Shown: positions 21,801-31,822 of the stretch, in pieces
How positions within the stretch are numbered: the stretch's first letter is position 1
Layout: each line of letters starts with the position of its first letter
NCBI RefSeq assembly: GCF_963576675.1
Contig: NC_088914.1
Span: 86,674,441-86,738,440, forward strand
Source: Euphorbia lathyris
Lineage: Eukaryota; Streptophyta; Magnoliopsida; Malpighiales; Euphorbiaceae
DNA: 64,000 bases
Reading direction: 5' to 3'
Made by a program: the position numbers and the translations under genes
Notes under the pieces: model-generated
The model's input: the letters and a program-made list of their open reading frames with translations, nothing else
Database searches by the model: none
What the model was told of the DNA's origin: nothing

Positions 21801-24800
21801 AATCATAAATCCCAGCATATGGCTATCGAATCAATTCAGTTGAACCCGATCGAGAAGAATGTGGCGAACCTTATGAGGAGTGTCAAGACAGACACTTGGA
21901 CTTATGCTGAGGCCCTTGAATTTATGATGAGTGGGGTTCCTTTGGTCCGCCGAGTGGGCACTCTGATCCATTATCTGACTTCCCAACTTGATTAAGGTAC
22001 TTTTATTTTTCTCGAATTTTGACTTTCTTCTTGTCCCCTTGTCAGGGAGTTGTCTGACGCCAATAGTGCCGTTGCAGAGAGGTGAAAGAGGATGAATGAG
22101 CTGGAGGCAAAAAAAGAAGAACGAGCTAGTGGCGAATCCCAGTAAGAAGGATGGGAAACGCCCTTTGGAAGGTGCCAATCTTCCTATGGACAAGAAGGCG
22201 AGGGCGGCTCCTGCTGGTGGAGCGAAGCAAATGGCTGCCGCTGCGAAGGCGGGGAAGCCTAAAGTAGATTGGTTCCCTCCTACTCAGGAACAGGTAAGAT
22301 TCTTACTTTATTGTGGGTTCTAACTTCCGCTTCTTTCTGTTTAGTTGGTGAAGCCGGATTTGGGGAAGTATTGGTTCGCCAAGCATGGAGAAAGAGGAGC
22401 TATCGAGAATGAGGCTGTGATGGACGACCTGGATGAGGCCATTGGACATCTGGGGAAGGTCCTAGAGAACCGCGCCAAGTATTCTGGGCCTGCCCATGTA
22501 AAGATGGGAAAGAGGGATCTACTTGCAGTAAGTTTCTTATTTTTTCCCATTTTTGGATGAAAGAGTGATCCTAACTTTGTGGATCTTGCTTTGAAATTAC
22601 TTCTCTCTTTCTGGCAGGCGTATGCCCATATGTGTGCAATGGAGGCGGATCTCCTCCAGGGTGTTGCCGATAAGGCCACCATAAAAAAATCTGGAGGCTG
22701 AAGTGTCTATTGCCAGTTCCAATGTTGCTGCGGCTGTTGCTCTTAATAAGAGCAAAGATGCTAAGATCCGCGAGCTACAGGATAAATTAGCCGAAGATGC
22801 CAAAGATCATAAAGCCGCCTTGCAGAACATGGAAGTCCTATGTGGTAACCGTGTCTTCTATTATGGCGAACGAATCATGGCTTACGTTAAGCTCACCTAT
22901 CCGGAGATAGGTTTTGAGGATCCAGAGTTGATCGTTCCTTCCACCGAGGAGGTTATAAGGTATGACAAAATGGCGAATGCTCGTGACTTCATTCACGGTC
23001 AGATCCGAACTGAGCTGAAGAAATTTGATGGAGAAGACGTGAAGCCTTTTGTCAACCTTGATGTAGAGGCGGATGACCTTAGCGAAGCATCCAAGGAGCC
23101 CGGTGGTAAGGCTGATCTTGTGGAGATTGATAGTGGAGTTCCTCAGGTGGAAGCTGTTGACAAGGAGAATGAGGCTCCTCCAAAGGATGCATCTTCTGAG
23201 AAAGTTGCAGGGGAGGATGCCGTAGTATAGACTTGGTCTATTTTGATGTAATTAAGTACAATTTTTGTGATTGTTTGAATGAACCCTTTTCTTTTCCAGA
23301 ACTATTTTTACTAATGCATTATATCTTTTAGCAAGTAATTTTCTAGAATCTGGTTTTCTTAGGATTTGTTTGATTGTTTAGGGTAGGTCGTCAGCCGTAC
23401 CCTAATGTGTGAACCTTTCAAAGGTTCTGAGTTTTATTTCCCTAAGGAAATTAAACTGCCCTTGGTGGAAATCAATCTTTTTCCTATTTTTGAGGTAAAT
23501 TGATCCGTCGGTGGGTCTTTTCATTTTCCTATCTTTGAGTAGAGAGTTTAGGGTGTAATTTTCTCATGTTTGAGATAATTTTAACCCGCCCTTGGTGGTG
23601 GTCAACCTTTTTTCTATATTTGAGGTAGATTGGTCCGCCAATGGGGCTTTTTGTTCCCCTATTTTTGAGGAGAAAGTAGATACGCCGTAGTGGTGTTTTC
23701 TATAGTGGGAATGTTTTGTTGCCTCCCATCTTTGAATCTGGAATATTTATATTTCTGCAAAAAAATACTTAAAAGAGAAGCTCCAAACAAACATAACTTT
23801 TATTAAATGGCGACTTGCCTTATTACAACAAATTGGTCTTTTATGTGAGTCTCGTTAAAACCTTTAATAAGAAAAACCTCATGGGAAAAACCCTATTAAA
23901 GGAAAAAGAGTGCTCGAGACCTTTAATTACATTCTACTCTTTGGGAAAGTATTTGCGGAGGTTTTGGATATTCCATATCCGCGGTAAAGTGTTTCCTTCC
24001 ATATCTTGAATTTTGAAGGTGGGGGGTCCTATTTTGGCGGCTATCTTGTATGGTCCAGTCCACGTGATTCCCAGCTTTCCTTTGCCCTCTGTAGATTGAA
24101 TTTTGTCAGCTTTTCTTAGCACCAAGTCTCCTTGATTCAAGTCTACAAGCTTGGCGTTCCTGTCGTGATAAGCCGCAATCCTTTGTTTATAAGCTGCAAT
24201 CCGGATATACGCCTTTTCTCTTCTTTCCTCCAAATGATCAAGACTCTTCCGCAATCTCTTCTCATTCTGATCTTCATAGTAGAATAGGGCTCTGTCACTT
24301 GGGACTTGTATCTCTATAGGAATGACAACTTCTACTCCATATGTGAGGGCGAATGGCGTTTCGCCCGTGGCGGTTCGGGGAGTGGTTCTGTACGCCCATA
24401 GGACATTCATTAACTGATCCGCCCACTTCTTGTCGTGCTCACCTAACCTTTTCTTTAGGCCTTTCACAATGGTTATGTTGGTGACTTCGGTCATTCCATT
24501 TGATTGCGGATAGTAGACCGAGGCGAATCTGTTTTGAATACCTTGGTTCTCGCAAAAGGATCTGAATTCCTCGCAATTAAACTGTGTCCCATTGTCTGTG
24601 ATGATCGTGTCGGGAACTCCAAATCTCCCGACGATATTGTCTCTTACGAACTCTACCATCCGTTCTGCGCCAATTGTCGAAATAGCCTCAGCCTCTACCC
24701 TTTTCGTAAAATGATCAACAACCACCACCACATATTTTCTCTGCTTTCTTGTGGAAGGAAAGGGACCAACAATGTCGATACCCCATGTGGCGAATGACCG

Positions 24801-27800
24801 ACTTTCAATGATGGGTTTCTGTAGATTTTTAGCTGTATGAGTCTCATTTGCATGAACTTGACAATTATGGCAGGATTTTACAAGTTTCTGGGCGTCTAGT
24901 TCCGCAGTAGGCCAATAGAATCCGAATAACCTGGATTTTTTGAAAATAATTGTGGATGTTTCATGGGCTCCACAGGTGCCTTCATGCGATTCTTTCATGA
25001 TCTCTTGTCCTTCTTCTGTCGTGACACTTTAGCCAAGGCTGACTAAAAGATCTTCGGTACAAGCGATCATTTACCATGCAGAAATATGCTGCCTTCTCAT
25101 CATCCGCCTAGCTTCTTCCTTGTCTTGAGGCAAGCATCCGTTTGTAAGATATTGTTGAATTGGTAACCGCCGGTCACCAGTGGCGGACATCAAAAGTGCT
25201 ATGGACTCTGGGGCGAATGCCGGTCTGGTTTTTACTTCGAATGGGCATTCAAGACTTGCCCATTGATCTTTGCTGGAAGCTAACTTAGCCAGATGGTCCG
25301 CTTCTGTATTCGATCCTCGGAGCACATGAATCATCTCCCACTTCGTTTCCTTACCCTCCAGGTAGGTTAGTAATCTTTTTGCCTCTTCCACATATTTGAC
25401 CAGGGTTTCATCTTTAACACTAAATTTTTTGATCATCTGATTGACCATCAACTTTGAGTCGCTGTAAATTACAACACACTCTGGTACAATTTCTTTTAGT
25501 AGGCGTAGCCCAAGTATCAAAGCTTCATATTCTGCGGCGTTGTTTGTTGCAGAGAACTCTAGCTTGGCCGCATAGTATATCTTAATATACTGGGGGCCTT
25601 TGATCACAACACCGATTCCGGCGCCTTCTGCTGATGATGCCCTGTCAGTGTACATTGTCCATTCTTCCAACTTGGCTTTTGGAGGACTGATGTCTTCTTC
25701 CATGAATTCATTCACAAAATCCGCCAGAACTTGGCTTTTAAGCGCGGATCTCCCTTCATAACGGACATCGAACTCGCCAAGGCGAATGACCCATTCCATC
25801 AACCTTCCAGATGTTTCAGGCTTTTGCAATACCTTTCTCATCGGTATGTTGGTTTGGACAATGATTATATGAGCTTGGAAATAAGGTATGAGGCAAATGG
25901 AGGTGGTGACCACTGCTAACGCCATTTTATCCATTTTGTCTAGGCCGAACCCGTTTATCATGGGTTGCCTTAATTTTCTGCTTATAAGCTGATGTTTTAA
26001 TAGACTTGCTCCCTTCGTTCTTTTAAGTAATCCAGCTTCTGTCTCATTCTTTCTTCATTATCTTCTATTGAATGGTAAGTTGCCCTTGGGCTTAAACTTC
26101 CAATTTCGACCGGAACAAAGGCTTCAGTTCCATATGTTAAAGAGAAAGGTGTTTCTCCCGTTGCCGCTCGTGGAGTCGTTCTATATGCCCATAAGATATG
26201 TTGTAACTCATCCACCCACGAACCTTTTGCCTTCCCCAATCTTTTTTTTTAACCCTTGGACAATGGTTCGTTTCATTACCTCAGTCATCCCATTGCTTTG
26301 TGGATGCGCCACCGAAGTGAACCGAAGCTTGATATGTAAAGAATTGCAAAAATCTCGGAATGCCTTGCAATCAAACTGCTTCCCATTGTCTGTTATAATG
26401 GTGTGTGGTACTCCGAACCTGCAAAAAATCATCTTTTCTACAAAGGTTATAATTTGAGCCGAAGTAATGGAAGTCACTGCCTCAGCTTCCACCCATTTAT
26501 TGAAATGGTCCACAACAACTATCAAAAATTTCTTCTAGCCTTTAGCTACTGGGAAGGCTCCAACAATATCAATGGCCCATGTTGCAAAGGGTCAAGCTGG
26601 CTGGATTACTCTCAAGGCCGAAGCTAACGATTGGATAATTGGTGCAAATTGTTGACATTGTACACATTTTTTGACCAACTCCGCCGCATCCGAAGCCATT
26701 TGAGGCCAGTAAAAACCTTGTAGATGTGCTTTTCTTGCCAAACCATCCCTACCTTCATGTGCACCACAAATTCCCTCATGGATTTCCTGCAGAATTAATT
26801 TTCCTTCATTGAAGCCTATGCATTTTAACCATGGACAATCAATTGACCTTCGGTATAAAACGCCTTCAACAACCGAATATCTCCCAGACTTTCTTTGGAT
26901 CTTTACACTCTCAACTTTATCTTCAGGTAAGACACCTGTGACAAGATAAGTGAGAATATGATAGAACCACTCAGAAGACTCATCAATGACCATTACTTCT
27001 ATTTGATCAATGCTTGGCGAAAGGATCCGCTCAATTCAGCAAACACAATTCTTTGATCCATCTGGAGTCAAAGCCAACTTAGCCAAATAATCTGCTTCTG
27101 CGTTTTCTTCCCTTGGAATGCGTTGGACTTCTAAGTTTCGGCCTTCAACCTTGCTTTCCTGCAACAAATCCTTCACCAATGCCAAATATTTTTTCATTGA
27201 ATCGGTATGAGTTTCAAAGTTTTCAGTCAACTATAAAACTACCAATTGTGAATCACTTTTGAAAACTGTTTTATCAGGCTTGATGATATTCAGAATTCGC
27301 AGTCCCTGCAACAAAGCTTCATACTTGGCCACATTGTGGGAAGCCGTAAAACCCAACGATGCCACATACCGAAGCCTTATCCCTTGAGGACCTTGCACGA
27401 AGACGCCAATTCCAGACATATTTCATTATGCATTTACATGTATGTATTATATACAGACATATTTGATTTTAGAAATTCACATTTTTATTGTTGCTGAGAC
27501 AATAATCCAAAATAGGTACTTTTTGAAAGTATTTTGAGTTTTCTCTGTTGTTTTTATTTTTTTCTAGATTTGGTTAGGGTCTAAAATGGAACTGAAGTAT
27601 ATTTGGGTTTTACATGTTATTTCGTTTATTTTGGTACTCCTGTATTCGGTTTTGAACTGATGCATCATTGAAACTTACTTATTAAGGACTTCAATGGAAA
27701 AACTGCAAGTATTTAAGGTTCGCAGTTTGATGAGTGGTGAAATGCCTGATGCGTCCTCTGTGACCCCTACCTTATTTGTTAAAAGCTTATTTCTGTTTTC

Positions 27801-29702
27801 TGATTGTGCAATGTGCATTCTGTCCTACTAAGACTTGCATCTTGTTTGCAGATAGATGTTCACCTAATGCTCATTTCCTTGGAGAAACAAAGGGCACCAA
27901 ATTTGCGGCAGCCTTACCTTTGTTGTCGCCCAAGTTTGTCCGTCAGACACTTATGTGATGTAAGATTTCTTCTCACCACCTATTTTTGTTCTTTGAAAGC
28001 ATTATTCTAGAACCTTGAATTTGATTATTGCTGTGTGCTTGGCAATATACCTATTGGCTCAATTACATTGCACGGAAACTTTTAAATGTTTTGGATCATG
28101 TCTCTGTAAAAAGGGGCAGCCCGGTGCATTATGGGAGCAAGCCTTCCCCTGCCATTTTTTTTTGACAAGAGGCCGCTCCTAAGATTCGAAACCGTGACCT
28201 CTCAGTCACACGACAACAATGTTTACCGTTGTGCCAAGGCTCGTCCTCTTGGATCATGTCTCTGTAATTTAAAAAAAATTGGAAATTTCGTTTCCGATAT
28301 TATGTGTTTTCACTTTTCAGAAGTGCATCAAAATACTAATCATATATAAATCCTTAATGTTTTCTAGATCATCTTCTACAAGCTTTAAAAAGGAAAAAAG
28401 TTCATTTCTCCCTCTATTATGCGTCTTGTATGAGCTTTTTTCAATATATATTTTACATATAAATTAAACATACATTCTAATAGCTTAAAATATTTATAGA
28501 TAATATAGTTTACTATTTACATGTTTTCTCCATGTTTTCATTTCCTATATTTTTTTATAAATATCGTTTTCGATTTTGGTTTCTACTGCACTCTTCATAT
28601 CCGTTTCAGTTTCCATGAAACATAGGCTCAAAATTTCACCGAAATGAAATATATATATATATATATATATATGGGCTCATTGTATAATGTATAATTGTTA
28701 CCTCTCTCCATCCTTTTTTCTTTCTTTTGCTTATTTTTTGTATGTTATATAATGCAGTATGTTGCTCTCCAAACTCCTTTGCAACCTGAGGAAATTGAAA
28801 TATTGCTAGTTAAAGGGCAGCACAAGCCTAATGGAGATCTATCTATTCTTCATCCTCCAGTTTCAATGGATGAGCTGCAAATTTTAAAAGCACAGGAAAC
28901 TTTGTCAGGAATTGGGGTCAATTGCACTTCCAACAGAGATAGACTGGTGAGTTGATTCTTGGATCTTGCTACTCCATATCAATTTTTGTATTCATGATTC
29001 AACTTAGGGTGGCAATTTATGTAAGCGGGTTGTGTTCGTGTTGTGTCAATTATCCAGTTGGTGTCAAATTAGTCGATTCTAACCTAACTCAAAATAATTT
29101 TTTCATAATCGGTTAACTCAATCGGATAAGTACGTGTCATTTTTTCGGGTTACATAATTTTACTACCTTTGTTAATTTTAACGTTTAAAAATATAGATAG
29201 ATTTAATAGTAATTCTAAACATTCATGTACTTTTTGGATTTGCAAATTAATCCCGACCATCCAAAAGTTTGATAAAAAAATCTATTTAACATACCCTGCC
29301 TTCTTATGTTTGGTTCGAGTGATGTGAGTTGAAGTTGCTTATAATTTTTATCACCCATGTGAAGTTGACAAGTAAAAACGATAATAGTATGTTTAAATAT
29401 TCGTGTCATTTTCGAGTAAGTAGAACTCTAACCCAATCCAAAAATTTATGTGTCAACCTAAAAATGGTCCATTACATAATAAAACATCAATCTACTAAAT
29501 TTGTGTTGGGTTCAATTACATGCGTAATAAAACATCAACCTACTAAATTTGTGTTAGATTCGTGTCATATTATCGGGGTTTTGTACCTAATTGCCATCTC
29601 TAATTCTAACTTACATCTCACTTCTTTTCTTTTTCTTCTTTATTTATGTGTTGGCCGTTGCAGATTCTAGCATATCGGCAGAAGGGGAGGAGTATCTGCT
29701 AA
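12890..29702 (+). CDS. RING1: RING1-type E3 ubiquitin ligase, Polycomb PRC1 core subunit
   Basis: Ten exons read by hand: 12890-13181, 13332-13377, 15499-15557, 17027-17108, 17265-17385, 17466-17507, 17891-18427, 27852-27959, 28758-28946, 29664-29702. They join in phase to 504 residues. An N-terminal Asp/Glu-rich tract covers about residues 50-112. The C3HC4 RING is at 128-168 (C128, C131, C144, H146, C149, C152, C164, C167), with flanking segments highly conserved in plant RING1A/B. The middle is basic and serine rich. The C-terminal RAWUL-like domain (about 394-504) contains PYLCCRP and ends in a short ILAYRQK strand. Known role of the family: nuclear H2A monoubiquitination with BMI1 partners, keeping developmental genes repressed. 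All introns are GT-AG; the exon 2 donor (GTACTC) is weak. Intron 7 is 9,424 bp and filled by retroelement remnants, yet the coding exons show no lesion. Confidence 0.93.
14610..15087 (+). repeat. Tandem duplication (about 231-bp unit) in RING1 intron 2
   Basis: Two head-to-tail copies, about 14610-14842 and 14843-15087. Both carry CTTCTTAATAACTGGAGAAA, CAAGATGTAGTTT, CATATAATCTACAATCTG and TTTCTATTGGTGGTTTCAA. They differ at few positions plus one insertion of about 13 bp in copy 2 (near 15036). The unit ends in TTTCAATTTCAG, so each copy carries an acceptor-like site. Confidence 0.85.
18428..19194 (+). other. 5' part of RING1 intron 7
   Basis: Intron sequence before the retroelement block. 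No gene seen. At 19009-19090 the phrase GGTGCGGTTTGGTACGCTGC and ATTATAATGGATGTTCATTACC resemble the terminus of a MITE, but no matching second end was found, so it may have been cut by the later insertion. Confidence 0.4.
19195..20180 (+). pseudogene. Antisense ORF of element B (partial, two exons)
   Basis: An open frame from about 19240 to a GTAAGA donor at about 19936 encodes a Ser/Pro/Glu-rich linker with basic nuclear-signal-like patches (KAKRKKTGEG). After a short intron, an acceptor near 20035 leads to a second exon beginning LFEEDGFLEIPGIVEDISSL and ending at the donor GTAAGC near 20181. There is no reverse transcriptase, gag or integrase character. It lies opposite to B's pol, as in Tat-lineage elements with extra antisense ORFs. 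Its N-terminal part is missing. Function is unknown; the call rests on position and on the parallel ORF in element A. Confidence 0.55.
20196..20713 (-). repeat. 3' LTR of element A
   Basis: 518 bp from TGATGACTGG to GGATGTTATCA, aligned end to end with the LTR of element C (TGATAACA...TGTTATCA). A TATAAATA motif lies on the minus strand near 20366. The left flank is GGGTT (20191-20195); the partner duplication cannot be seen because the other end is lost. Confidence 0.75.
21057..23230 (+). pseudogene. Antisense multi-exon ORF of element A, Transposase_28-like
   Basis: Lies between integrase and 3' LTR, on the strand opposite pol. After a degraded N-terminus, 21336-21995 is one frame broken by a TGA at 21654. 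It contains RGFRLPLPQEMGDVLDYFGI and the LHPSGW motif characteristic of the 'putative gypsy type transposon' domain (Pfam Transposase_28). Plausible GT-AG introns follow near 22002-22044, 22294-22344 and 22528-22617. The last exon (22618-23230) is coiled-coil, rich in Ala/Lys/Glu, and ends in an acidic tail; one extra A in an A7 run near 22690 shifts the frame. Function unknown. Intron-bearing antisense ORFs of this type are reported for Tat-lineage elements. Confidence 0.65.
23231..23933 (-). other. Spacer between integrase and antisense ORF with short tandem phrases
   Basis: No ORF. Between 23440 and 23700 a unit of about 60-110 bp recurs three or four times with variants of CCTATTTTTGAGG, ATTGATCCGYC and CCCTTGGTGG. 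The last 90 bases match the tail of element C at 340-450. The two convergent ORFs end about 700 bp apart on either side of it. Confidence 0.6.
23934..25935 (-). pseudogene. Element A pol: RNase H and integrase
   Basis: One frame, minus, with TAA stops at 25071-25073 and near 25033 between RNase H and integrase. RNase H contains MYTDRASSAEGAGIGVVI, NAAEYEALILGL and IYSDSKLMVNQ. Integrase begins with the HHCC finger (HEGTCGAH then CHNCQ). The core has WGIDIVGPFPS, ITDNGTQF and SNGMTE (DDE residues kept), and the C-terminus a GPY/F-like WTGPYKI segment. The first residues near 25935 are not element A, because the RT-RNase H connection is cut there. Confidence 0.85.
25936..27420 (-). pseudogene. 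Element B pol: RNase H and integrase fragment
   Basis: RNase H fragments cover 27036-27419 (MSGIGVFVQGPQGIRLRY near the start), with a stop inside. Integrase finger sequence HEGICGAHE...CVQCQQ is at about 26660-26770, and the core TDNGKQF...PQSNGMTE at about 26270-26410. A T9 run near 26242-26250 shifts the frame, and a further shift near 25995 precedes the end of the integrase (AYKQKIKATHDKRVRPRQ). It is distinctly diverged from A, so the two are separate insertions, not a duplication. Confidence 0.8.
28110..28248 (-). mobile_element. tRNA-derived SINE (Au-like) in RING1 intron 8
   Basis: On the minus strand it begins with GAGCCTTGGCACAACGG (A box TGGCACAACGG), then GGTTTCGAATC (B box), and ends in GGGCTGCCCC followed by a T-rich tail. 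Flanking copies of TTGGATCATGTCTCTGTAA at 28091-28109 and 28249-28267 form a perfect 19-bp target duplication. Start, end and boxes resemble the plant Au SINE family as I recall it. The intact duplication suggests a fairly recent insertion. Confidence 0.85.
28649..28672. repeat. (AT)n microsatellite in RING1 intron 8
   Basis: Twelve uninterrupted AT units, about 85 bp upstream of the exon 9 acceptor. Confidence 0.95.
29005..29602. mobile_element. hAT-like non-autonomous element in RING1 intron 9
   Basis: Ends read TAGGGTGGCAATTTA (left) and TAGAGATGGCAATTA (right, reverse complement). Flanks ATTCAACT and ATTCTAACT differ by one inserted base, consistent with an old 8-bp hAT-type duplication. 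No transposase. It occupies most of intron 9, leaving about 60 bp to the exon 10 acceptor. Confidence 0.55.
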
Positions 29703-31822
29703 AACTAGCTGTTTGCTAAGTTAATGTTTATTGTAGGAGAAAAAAAAGGATAGGTCTGCAATTATATGTACATATTTATGTTTGGTGAGTAGAAATCTCG
29801 GGGTGGCTTTGGCATTGGAAATTTATTTTGGAAAATCAAATGTAAAAACACATTATTATATGCAAGTTTCAATTTAGTCTAAATATGCATATTTATTTTC
29901 CATTTGATTAGATTGAAGCAAGAATAGATGATTTTTCTCGTGTTATTAAATGATACATAGTGGGATAAAGTGAAAATAAAGTAGTATATAAAGTAATAGC
30001 ATAAGAGAAGAAACACACAGTCGTTAGGCCGGTAAGAGTAGTGGAAATTAGTCCTGGACGAGACTTCTCTCTTTAGTGTTCGCGCATTGACCAGTTTTGA
30101 GCCTGAGATTGGTAGTAGAGTAGGGGCTAGAGTTACCAGTTTCTACTTAGCAGATATTCCCCAGCACGTCTTATGCTGATCTCTCTCTCTGCTACCTGGG
30201 AACGGGTTTGAATCCCGGAATTCGGAATGGCATTCTATGAGCTTATTCCAAGCTGGCTTGGCTCTCAGACTAACTACCCAACTTAGTCAATCGTGCCCAA
30301 TGAGGCCTGTATAACTCCCCCGACCACCTGTATTGTTTCCGAGTGCTTTTCGCACACAACAAAAGAATAGAACTTGAAGCGAAACCCTCACATTCTATTT
30401 ATTACGGTCTTTCCACTTTTAACTTCGTACCTCTTAGGAAGCTCCATTCTTTATAGGTAAATATGATGTTGAAAGGTGTAACCACGCAATCTTTAGGTCA
30501 TCCGGTGGGCTAGGCAGCAAGTGCAGAAAGGACTGAAGGTCAGGGGAGGGGGGACGAGAGTGTCCCTGACTCGGTCCAATGGTGTCTATGAAGAGTACAT
30601 AAAATGAGTGGAAGCAACCAAGTGCTAAAGCCTATCAAATAGAATGATGAGCTTGATCACTACAGGCTCTTACATGATAGTCTATATATAAGAGGTAAAC
30701 TCATCAACGGACTTCCGATTCTCGCTTTTTCCATTTAATTATAGTGACAGATTCAGAATTCACGGGGAAAGGGTGTTTGTGGTGATCTTTCATGATTTAT
30801 GAATGCTAAATTAATATTTTTTGGGGGGTTTATCTAAAATTTTAAAGCCTCATATACAGTTGCCACTAGTAGGTGTTCAAACCCTCCACTAAACTTGTCC
30901 ATGTCTAATTGTTTATGTTTATTTGTATTTAAGAGAAAAAATGATTTGAAATCATTTATTATTTCAAATTACTCAGTTGTTTCGATTTTGGAAGAAATTA
31001 TGTTATCAATAAGGTTTTATTGCAGAGTTAAGTTGGATTGCAATAAACATCAACAACAGCAAAGGCGGAGTGAGATTCCAATAGTTATTAGTGATCTCTT
31101 TATTATTAGATTTAGTATATCATGAGTCCTAAACTTGACCCAAAATTGGATTTCCTGAACATGATTAACCTCTTAAATTTACGGGAGAGCATGAATAAAT
31201 TGAATTTTAAGCAAGTTTAGGAGGACAAGTTCTCGGGTTTAAACAAAATTTAAATGATTATACAAGTTTTGGTCTAAGTGATTAATGGAGGATATATGTC
31301 ACTTTTAATAAGTTAAGGAGACGATGTTTTAAGCCTTATTGCTCATTCATTTTAAGCCTTTACGTGAGCCGGCTAAGATTTTATTGCAAAGTTGAACTTG
31401 GACTGGCTGATTGGAAAGAGGAAGAAAACTAAACACAAAGTAAAAACATGCAATTTGCTAACAACACTCATCCAAAAGAAATAGGAAGATTGCAGTGCCA
31501 GAATTCCCCAAAATAATGGAATTTAAAAGAACCCAAAACAATTAATCATTTTTGTTGTTGCATTTATAACATATATAACCCATTTTGACACATTAATTAG
31601 ATAAAATTTATAAAAAATCAATATAATGGCTCCTAGTCACCAATGAACAACATTTAGGAGCTGTTAATTCACAATACAAATTTTCCTACAAGAGTTTCTT
31701 CCTATTGGTATTCTGAAACAGAAATTACAATAATAACATCATATTTTTGTGTACAAAAAAAGAATATGGAGGGACGGAAAAAAATTGTTCAAGAGCCTTG
31801 AACATGAGCAGCAAATGATGCA
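29703..31822. other. Spacer between convergent RING1 and TPX2
   Basis: Shared 3' flank of two genes that point at each other. It contains RING1 3' UTR sequence (start), the candidate organelle-derived block 29985-30720, and otherwise AT-rich sequence in which I see no gene, RNA gene or clear repeat. Confidence 0.6.
29985..30720. other. Candidate organelle (mitochondrial) DNA insert
   Basis: The base composition rises sharply to near-even GC compared with the flanks. The style (for example ACGCAATCTTTAGGTCATCC and GGAAGCTCCATTCTTTATAG) is reminiscent of plant mitochondrial intergenic DNA. No long ORF, no terminal repeats. A T-arm-like GGGTTTGAATCCC at about 30204 is not part of a complete tRNA. 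A nuclear mitochondrial insert is inference; an old retroelement is the alternative. Confidence 0.35.

Larger units (their letters stand above)
20196..25935 (-). mobile_element. Tat-like element A, 5'-truncated, nested in element B
   Basis: Reading minus: truncated RNase H, integrase, noncoding spacer, a plus-strand antisense ORF, then the 3' LTR (20196-20713). The 5' LTR, gag, protease and most of reverse transcriptase are absent. At 25935 A's RNase H (from KMALAVV) abuts B's integrase C-terminus. AAAATGG occurs twice at the junction, suggesting microhomology-mediated deletion. Three kinds of lesion (nonsense, single-base insertion, truncation) show it is inactive. Confidence 0.8.
19195..27420 (-). 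mobile_element. Remnant of Tat-like element B, interrupted by element A (RING1 intron 7)
   Basis: Two pieces flank element A. The right piece (25936-27420, minus) is RNase H plus integrase; the left piece (19195-20195) is a plus-strand, spliced-looking ORF of the type these elements carry antisense to pol. Element A begins inside an intron of B's antisense ORF, right after a GTAAGC donor. B's later antisense exons are missing on the other side of A, and A lacks its own 5' half, so a single deletion probably removed both. Neither LTR of B is visible. Everything sits within one host intron. Confidence 0.7.

Noticed and set aside
28695..28955. Short ORF starting MLPLSILFSFF
   Set aside because: Its upstream half is intron 8; only 28758-28946 is coding, as RING1 exon 9.
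30190..30230. tRNA gene around GGGTTTGAATCCC
   Set aside because: Only a T-arm-like piece is present; no acceptor, D or anticodon arms could be placed around it.
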